Below are positions 59,201 to 64,000 of a DNA stretch of 64,000 nucleotides, piece by piece; position 1 is the stretch's first letter, and every line of letters starts with the position of its first letter. The translations under genes were made by a program, and so were the position numbers. The notes beneath the pieces were generated by a model. It saw only the letters and a program-made list of their open reading frames with translations, had not been told where the DNA came from and searched no databases. The DNA comes from Ecdyonurus torrentis (Eukaryota > Arthropoda > Insecta > Ephemeroptera > Heptageniidae). Location of the stretch: contig OX439130.1 of NCBI GenBank assembly GCA_949318235.1, positions 42,111,040 through 42,175,039 on the forward strand. Direction: 5' to 3'.

Positions 59201-60385
59201 TATGCTAAGCAATGTTATTCGTTGCTCAATTATGGCATCGAAGCGCATTTATTATGACGTCATGCGCACACACCCTTTACTATATTTTCCAAACAAGACA
59301 TTGGTAACAATAATATAACGGGGCACACACACAATCTGACGGAGTCATAAAAAGATTTTAGAAACTTTCATTTAAAAATTGTAATTGGCAATTACAATAC
59401 AACGATTCAAAATTATTCTACACTTAAATGCTTCTTACCGGTAATGACGTAGCACCATTTAGACGCAAACTAGAAAAAGGAGCATGACTCCCTCAATTAA
59501 TTTAAACTTATTGAGATTTTTTTTTTTTGCCTTTTTGAGATAACTGCATCGATTCCGGAAAAATTTAAATGAGGCATATTTAACGTGCTTTAAGTTATTG
59601 TTTTTTCTTTACTAAATATAATTTTTATCATTATTATATATTAAATATTATAATTTTTATTGCTGGTAAGAAGCATTCATATTTTATGTTGGTTAGAGTG
59701 GCGGGTGAATTTTAATGACAAATTGATTGGTATTGCCGAGCTAATGAAGTCCATGTAAACTTGGCTTGATTGTGCCACTGGCTCTCGGCCATAGCAGCAC
59801 TTGAGAACAAGCAGGCAGAGAGCAGAGCAAAGGGGGCACAAAAATATCTAGCTTGGCACCCAACTTTACATGTTAGTACCCAACTATATACCTACCAACA
59901 CTCCACTTGAACATCGTGCAATATCATTTCTATCTCATACTATAAAACAAGTCTAAACATAGAACCTTTCATTATAAACATTAAAAAAAAAAAACAAAAA
60001 AAAAACTACCTTATCTAATTATGTTATTTATATAAATACAGATCTCGTCTATGTAAAAAAAAAAACTTAAATAAACACTGCCTGGATAATTATTATTTTA
60101 GCTTTTCAAAATGTTTAGTTTTGATAAAAACGTTATAAAGTCTGAACATTTTGAATTTGTTTATACAATATCACAGGTTTTAGTGACTGATTCACACAAA
60201 ACGGGGGAGGAGGGGTGATCACGGCACAGGTGGTTGTCACGTGACCTCACGACGAGTCACGGAAACACAAATGCAGTAAATCAATCATCCTAATACAATT
60301 AGTCTACTTAACACGCAACTGAGAACAAAATATATCACCTCCGTTTAATTTTATAAAAAAAAAAAAAAAAAAAATTCTCCCCGGT

Positions 60386-60418
<33 letters not shown>

Positions 60419-63400
60419 CAATGTTTGAGTACGGAGAACGTCACGATGTAAAACTCATGTGGAGTGCACGTGTAGCAAATTTAAAAGTTTGCAGGCAGCC
60501 TAGCAAAACATCTGCATATCTTGACGTGAAAACAATGTCAATCATAACAAAGTTTTTACTTCATAATATTTAATTAAATACTCCAGCGATGAGATACACG
60601 TATATAACAATTAAGTTGTAAGCTTCTACTGTTTTAGGAGATATAACAATAAAAACAATTTCGTTTGTAACATGCAATAACAAAAGCGTTAACTGACTCA
60701 TAAATAATAATAAAATGTAGACATAAATCATAAAATAATTAAAAATGTGACATTAAACACTCAAAGTGAATCACGTATGTAACGAATTCACACTGAACAT
60801 AAAAATAATTATATTTGAATGCATAAATAAATGTTTGCAATATTAAAGCACATTTCACCAAGGCATCCAATTGGTTTTAACCAACTTACGCTTTTTTGTT
60901 ATTTTTGTTTGTCCCCCTCCTCCCTTTAAATTAGTTAGTCGTCACACACACTTTCTAGCATCTACACAACCACACAGTATGTATGTACTGTACCTACAAT
61001 CTTTACATTTGTACATTTTCGTGTTAAATTGGAAAAACATGAAATAACTTGACCTTCATGCTTGCTTTCCATGTATTTAAAAAAAAAAAAAAAAATTAAA
61101 AAAATGCAGGGTACTGTATTATGTTTAAAGATTAATTACTATAAATACGCGAGAACACCACAACAGTCATCTCTACATTAAGAGAGTAGATTAAAAAGTC
61201 TAAGAATTATGCCTGACTAAACAAGTTATTTAGTATTTTATTTTACGTTTGCCAGTAATTCCCACCTAGGGGTTAGATACAAGACTAACTAAGTAAGATA
61301 CTGTTGTCAAGCTAAAACTTCACCTTCAATTTAATTATATGATAATTTTAATAAAGACGATTAAGTTACAATTAACAATGTTAGAAATGTTTTAGTTACA
61401 TTAAGTTACATAGTTTCACTGACTGCAACCAACAACCAGTGATCTACAACGTATCGAGTTGAAGTAGACGTGACAGGTAAACAAATAGGCATAAATAAAT
61501 GTGATATGGCATGCACATATACACAACACACACGCGAACTGCATGCAAATACGCGAGGTAGGTATATAGGTACTGCTGTTGTACGGTACGTGTCCCAGGG
61601 GACCACAAATCAGCAACACCCAACCCGAGTAAACAACACAAGTAATTAGGTCACAGTAATGGAAAATTATATCACAACGAGTTATGGCAACATCACAATT
61701 ATTTAAGTAAGAAAAGGAGTAATTCTAAAAAAACACCAATGAGACCATTGTAATGTTATGTTTTTTTTTTATTACTATATTATTATTGTAAATAAGAGAA
61801 TAATTTAACAGTAGCATTTTCAATTTATATATAATATAAATAAAATTTGATATACGTATATGGAAGAAAATATATCATATACGTTAATATTATATATATA
61901 TATTTTATTCCCAAAAATGTTAGCAATTTAACAGTAGATGCGTACCTAATAATACCGTGTAAATTTACGATTTCGCAATTTCATTACCCAAAATCTGTAA
62001 ATAACAGACATGATATATTAATATAGTAAATGTCTGTCAACATGCCTGAAATTTATTTGGAAAAATCAAAATTATACAGACTTAACCAGTTCGTTTCGCG
62101 TTTTTATATTTTGGTGGAAGCGAGAGTTTGATTTCCTCGGCATGTAAATTGATTGATAGATTAATTATTTTTGTGGTCTTAAAACTTAAAATAAACATCT
62201 GACCTTTAAATTATAGAGAAAAGAAAAGCAAAATCGATATTTTTGTTGTCTAAAATGCCGTTTCTTTTTAACATAAGAAAATCATTCATTCATAATGTTA
62301 TTACAGTAAATGAATTACATAATTTTATTAATGTAAGAAAAAAAAAAATAATAGTTTCACTTGTTATTTGTGTATAACACCATGCATTTTAATCGTCATA
62401 ATGTTACTCGCGGAAGATTATTTTGTAACAATATCAACAAGGTACTCAAGCATGTTCATTCTAGACATCGTAATATTACGTTAGGGGTGACCTTTACAAG
62501 GTTTACGAGGGAACAAAAATACTCCCAATGTTACTGAAATATATACAAACAAGAGATATTTCTCAACTTATTATTTTGCTGTACCAAGGCTGACGCATTC
62601 CTACTCAATTATCGTGATTCATTTTTAACACCCTTCTTCATCCAGCCTAATCAACCTAATCTGCTGCCATAGTTAAGATACATACAGAAAAGGAAATTTA
62701 CTGTAATATGTAATCATGAGACTGGGCTGACATCATGCGAAAATGATGCAAATGTGACACAACGTTCTGCGGCTGTGGGTAACATGATACATTCAGTACT
62801 TTGTGTTTTCAATACCAATGAATGTTTGGAAATTATTGTTATAGCGAGCAAAATTATAACATGCAGAAGTAGGAATAAATTTATTTGTCCATTTTGACGA
62901 GACCAACAAGATAAATCAGACCATTATTGTTGAAATAATTAGAATATATAAAAATTGCATAATGAGAAACGCGAATAATGACTGAATGATTTTTAATTAT
63001 CCTTTAATTTAAAAAAATATGCATATGAGAATGATGATTTTTAACTTCTTTTTTTTTTTCACCACCATGATATCATACGAACATCACCAGGAAAACTTTA
63101 AGACTAGGAAAGTTTTAACTTTTAATTAATAAACAAAACACGTATGCATGCATGTTCAATTGCGTAAATACGAACGCTACGCAACGCACACTACCGCAGT
63201 TTCTAATAAAAAAATAAGATCTTAAAAAAAAAAAAAAAAAAAAAAAACGCTTGAAATATTATGCAAACCGGAAATAAAACTAGTACTTTTTATTCCCCTT
63301 TCACAACATAACAATAATGAAAATAAATCAAAACGACCTTATAGTGACATTTTTCCGGTACACAGCCTTATACTTAATGAAGATGTTTACGTTACGTTAT

Positions 63401-63819
63401 GCCTTCATTGTTTGCATTTGTTTTCGCAATGCGTACCATTCTCCGCAACAGTATGTAAATAATTTACAACCCTTGTGCAAATAAAATCAAGATTATAAAA
63501 ATTAGGTCAAAATTTATAACACAACCTTCTTATTTGACATAAAAAAAAAAAAAAAAATCTAAAATTTGGCACTAAAATGACACGACAGTACCTAATTAAA
63601 ATTTAATTAAACACAGCAAGAGTTGCAACTTTTTATTAAGGTCAATTGAATTAATAAAAGACTATTAAAATGAACTTACCAAAATGGTAACAAAGGTTTT
63701 GGTGATCTTACTGGTGACCTATCATTATTCCAAGCATCAACACTCGATCTACTTCTATTCAAAACTAAATTAAATCCTTTATTTCTTGAAGGTGGTGATG
63801 CACTTCTTCTAAAAGACAT
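41282..63819 (-). CDS. cnn: centrosomin / CDK5RAP2-family gene, ten coding exons (whole gene span)
   Basis: Spliced gene for a 1106-residue centrosomal scaffold protein. Joining 63819-63680, 51439-51375, 48696-48482, 48302-47883, 46309-45953, 45158-44652, 44394-44058, 43601-43456, 43023-42892 and 42283-41282 gives 3321 bases with no internal stop, all introns GT-AG, intron phases 2,1,0,0,0,0,1,0,0. Residues about 85-150 are the CM1 motif (TVKEYEEQ, KENFNLKLRIYFLEERM, then IELEGLKREM and a basic/helical tail), diagnostic for Cnn, CDK5RAP2 and myomegalin. In those proteins CM1 binds and activates gamma-tubulin ring complexes at centrosomes. The rest is mostly Gln/Glu/Ala-rich coiled coil, with a proline run (220-225), a helical block (466-520), an acidic run (605-615) and a CM2-like helix (682-711). 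The length resembles Drosophila Cnn and is shorter than vertebrate CDK5RAP2. The paralogue name in this species cannot be fixed from sequence alone. Family identity is secure; the first exon is least certain. Confidence 0.93.
42892..43023 (-). CDS. cnn: cnn coding exon 9, coiled coil
   Basis: Acceptor GTGTTCCAG, donor AAG|GTGAGT; exactly 44 codons, phase 0 at both ends. It reads IAVLGLPSMLQEMESQRSRL and then SLLKQNDVIRQQLEASKITT, a continuous amphipathic helix. Its symmetric phase means it could be skipped without shifting frame. Confidence 0.9.
43456..43601 (-). CDS. cnn: cnn coding exon 8, CM2-like helix
   Basis: Acceptor CATGACAG, donor CAG|GTAACT; 146 bases, phase 1 in and 0 out. It encodes GKRASMRRLANRLRDSEQIN followed by EALRAELGAYKSLY. 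The spacing of Leu/Arg followed by x-N-x-x-L-R-x-x-L resembles the C-terminal CM2 motif of CDK5RAP2, myomegalin and Cnn. In flies and humans CM2 mediates centrosome (PCNT/CG-NAP or self) attachment. CM2 assignment is inference; exon reality is well supported by phase. Confidence 0.88.
44058..44394 (-). CDS. cnn: cnn coding exon 7, acidic low-complexity linker
   Basis: Acceptor GTATACGCAG, donor G|GTATGT; 337 bases, entering in phase 0 and leaving in phase 1. The protein is poorly structured: an acidic run (DNEDEDEEGGG, residues 605-615), then Ser/Pro/Thr-rich sequence ending TRTP. Such a linker between helical parts is usual for the family and is a likely place for kinase regulation. Confidence 0.9.
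44652..45158 (-). CDS. cnn: cnn coding exon 6, coiled coil and central helical block
   Basis: Acceptor CTTCCTCAG, donor GAG|GTAAAC; 169 codons, phase 0. A coiled coil (RLWAELEQQRRQVERLTREN) is followed near residues 466-520 by MMLDRLDELAAFLAALLRR and SLSAAQRTSLLKAMEQSWDK. A helical block of this kind is found in the middle of arthropod centrosomins. The serines after it (RKRYSLSLSL) lie where Drosophila Cnn has mitotic kinase sites, but phosphorylation here is inference only. Confidence 0.94.
45159..45952 (-). other. cnn intron 5
   Basis: About 0.8 kb of AT-rich sequence between exons 5 and 6 with no repeat or coding signal recognised. Confidence 0.75.
45953..46309 (-). CDS. cnn: cnn coding exon 5, coiled coil
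   Basis: Acceptor CTGTTTTAG, donor GAG|GTAAGA; 119 codons, phase 0. It starts VQELCQKDCLLEEQRKIIVE and continues as a dense heptad-like helix (DEKQKMLETLRQSLEASQAT) to an acidic end, MTIEETE. The intron on its 5' side (46310-47882) carries the ATCCGGAT-rich transposon-like insertion. Confidence 0.94.
46363..47763. mobile_element. hAT-like insertion in cnn intron 4 with ATCCGGAT arrays at both ends
   Basis: The ends are inverted: left TAGTGCTGTTGAAA, right (reverse complement) TAGTGCTGTCGAAA. Both are flanked by ATATATAT, compatible with an 8-bp target duplication but uninformative because the target is a TA tract. About 250-280 bases at each end are packed with the 8-bp palindrome ATCCGGAT (roughly 11 copies left, 13-14 right) separated by AATTTTG, CGTG and similar spacers. 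The middle (46640-47480) is AT-rich with T42 (47322-47363) and no intact ORF. A second terminus-like sequence (TAGTATTGTCAAA) at about 47484 suggests the right array may itself be a nested short element. Superfamily assignment is from the TAG...CTA ends and possible 8-bp duplication only. Confidence 0.65.
47322..47363. repeat. poly-T, 42 bp
   Basis: Longest homopolymer in the window, inside the hAT-like insertion of cnn intron 4. Confidence 0.97.
47883..48302 (-). CDS. cnn: cnn coding exon 4, CM1 C-terminal part and coiled coil
   Basis: Acceptor GTGTTTCAG, donor AAG|GTCAGC; 140 codons, phase 0 at both ends. It begins IELEGLKREMKNKQLLLAQA, matching the stretch after the CM1 core in CDK5RAP2 (IELKVEVESLKREL...). 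Then come a helical region (EEQHNSEIQKLKREMRELQE), a six-proline run near residues 220-225 (LMPPPPPPGPS) and a Gln-rich coiled coil ending ALESKEPEIQIK. The proline run probably breaks two coiled-coil segments. Confidence 0.95.
48482..48696 (-). CDS. cnn: cnn coding exon 3, CM1 gamma-tubulin-complex binding motif
   Basis: Acceptor TTGTTACAG, donor AAG|GTAAAT. It encodes residues 69-140. GRTVKEYEEQ is followed by LRLLKKENFNLKLRIYFLEE, the most conserved signature of the centrosomin family (Centrosomin N-terminal motif 1). Human CDK5RAP2 has the same KKENFNLKLRIYFLEERM core. In characterised members this segment docks on gamma-TuRC and stimulates microtubule nucleation. After it come a short Gly/Asp-rich linker (GPSGDADED) and ERKLIELK, which runs into exon 4. 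Confidence 0.97.
48697..51374 (-). other. cnn intron 2
   Basis: About 2.7 kb between the phase-1 donor of exon 2 and the exon 3 acceptor. It holds a (GA)n tract at 49851-49884 and a GC-richer island at about 49390-49640 without a phase-compatible coding exon. Nothing else is recognised. Confidence 0.8.
51375..51439 (-). CDS. cnn: cnn coding exon 2
   Basis: A 65-base exon between acceptor TTGATTTTAG and donor GTGAGT. In the frame set by exon 1 (and by the alternative exon at 52264-52298) it reads TSPSHLEDITLDFDPSDNTSP, acidic and Ser/Thr-rich, and ends with one base of the next codon. That base plus TC from exon 3 completes Phe. The phase match on both sides of so short an exon is good evidence that it is real. 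Confidence 0.85.
51934..51972. repeat. poly-T, 39 bp
   Basis: Uninterrupted T run about 500 bases upstream (in gene direction) of cnn exon 2. Confidence 0.97.
52264..52298 (-). CDS. candidate alternative first coding exon of cnn
   Basis: In a GC-richer island (about 52060-52400) the minus strand has ATG AGG GGA CGC..., reading MRGRERDRQLL plus two bases CG, then a GTAACT donor at 52263. Its phase (2) is exactly what exon 2 needs: CG plus C completes Arg and runs into TSPSHLED. It lies about 0.8 kb upstream of exon 2, where an internal promoter would be reasonable; Drosophila cnn does use alternative starts. Evidence is phase and composition only. Confidence 0.3.
54793..55173. mobile_element. 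foldback MITE, ~380 bp, with a perfect 28-bp palindrome
   Basis: About 125 bases at each end form an imperfect inverted repeat: left TTTAAAGTGATACAAAACCC, right as reverse complement ATTAAAGCGACACACAACCC, with matching TCGTTTATTTGACTTTTC and CCCCGCGAGGGTAA blocks further in. Inside, 54917-54944 is a perfect 28-bp palindrome centred on TGACGTCA, and GGTAAGCTTACC is another palindrome. The ends share TTAAAG with the elements at 11312 and 58529, so they may use the same transposase, although the interiors differ. There is no coding capacity. Confidence 0.85.
58529..58874. mobile_element. MITE-like element, TTAAAG ends, copy 2
   Basis: Second copy of the element at 11312-11655, same orientation, in cnn intron 1. 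It differs by scattered substitutions (for example CCGTAGCAG for CCCATAGCAG, CTATCTCGTAAGG for CTCTTTCGTAGGG). The unrelated flanks confirm the element boundaries. Confidence 0.85.
58995..59276 (+). mobile_element. ~280-bp dispersed element, copy 2
   Basis: Partner of 21751-22025, in opposite orientation, about 100 bases to the right of the TTAAAG element. The ends are AGGGTGGTTGC and, as reverse complement, AGGGTGTGTGCGC. The flanks differ from copy 1. It includes TGACGTCA near the right end. Confidence 0.8.
60355..60418. repeat. A20 - 14-base spacer - T30 inverted homopolymer pair
   Basis: An A run (60355-60374) and a T run (60389-60418) separated by TTCTCCCCGGTAGA. They could pair as a long A:T hairpin, or mark two independent poly(A) tails of inverted retrocopies. 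Confidence 0.9.
63680..63819 (-). CDS. cnn: cnn coding exon 1 (residues 1-46 plus two bases)
   Basis: Starts at ATG and reads MSFRRSASPPSRNKGFNLVL, then continues Ser/Arg/Pro-rich to ...KPLLPF and ends TG|GTAAGT, a strong donor of phase 2. The upstream bases on this strand are very AT-rich (atatatatatc before the ATG), so the start context is weak, but there is an in-frame ATG and the exon splices in phase to exon 2. The basic, Ser/Pro-rich N-terminus before CM1 is typical of insect and crustacean centrosomins. About 12 kb separates it from exon 2, so it is the exon most in need of transcript support. Confidence 0.75.
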
Positions 63820-64000
63820 GATATATATATTTTAAATATATTTGTATATTTATTTCACTCTCACTTATTATTAAAGTTACTACGGATGCTGCGCGCGTGG
63901 ACCAAAAAGATCAATACCATGCTCATCTGCTGAGTGAATCAAGTGCGTCATCAGCAAAACAAACTTACACTCACGATCAATACTAAAAACTCACAATTAT

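Larger units (their letters stand above)
51440..63679 (-). other. cnn intron 1 (~12.2 kb)
   Basis: Non-coding apart from the candidate alternative exon near 52264-52298. It holds T39 (51934-51972), the foldback element 54793-55173 next to T30 (54751-54780), A29 (56206-56234), the TTAAAG element 58529-58874, the inverted second copy 58995-59276, an A20/T30 pair (60355-60418), and A24 (63224-63247). A GTCACGTGAC E-box palindrome is at 60236-60245. A 102-codon minus-strand ORF at 57927-58235 is not recognisable as a protein. Confidence 0.8.

Overview
This is eukaryotic nuclear DNA, most likely from an arthropod. It is AT-rich by eye, carries a very heavy load of long (GA)n, (TA)n and poly-A/T tracts, and holds one large spliced gene with GT-AG introns and GC-richer, coiled-coil coding exons. 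The microsatellite density recalls decapod crustaceans, but nothing seen here fixes the taxon. No prokaryotic, phage or CRISPR features are visible.

The one securely identified gene is on the minus strand from 63819 down to 41282. It is a centrosomin / CDK5RAP2 / myomegalin family gene (cnn) with ten coding exons. All exon phases join without a break into a 1106-residue open frame that starts with ATG and ends with TAA. Exon 3 carries the diagnostic CM1 motif (KENFNLKLRIYFLEERM), which in known members recruits and activates gamma-tubulin ring complexes. Exon 8 has a CM2-like helix. The first intron is about 12.2 kb. A GC-richer island about 0.8 kb upstream of exon 2 holds a possible alternative first exon (52264-52298) whose phase matches exon 2.

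The left 41 kb (1-41281) is mainly non-coding. It holds microsatellites, small transposon-like repeats and a few GC-richer islands. The best of these islands (about 2937-3630, plus strand) can be read as a short three-exon gene for a 55-residue protein of unknown function; this is a phase-consistent model, not a recognised family. Other islands carry promoter-like motifs: E2F and ETS near 5416-5457, paired E-boxes at 19235-19258, an NRF1-like site at 38251, and an ETS site with a short ORF near 39484-39589.

Mobile-element structure recurs. There are two copies of a ~345-bp element with TTAAAG ends (11312 and 58529), a ~380-bp foldback element with the same kind of ends and a perfect 28-bp palindrome (54793-55173), two copies of a ~280-bp element in opposite orientation (21751-22025 and 58995-59276), a 125-bp inverted-repeat element (36784-36908), and a 1.4-kb hAT-like insertion inside cnn intron 4 whose two ends are packed with the 8-bp palindrome ATCCGGAT. 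These non-autonomous elements, with the microsatellites, account for much of the recognisable structure outside cnn.
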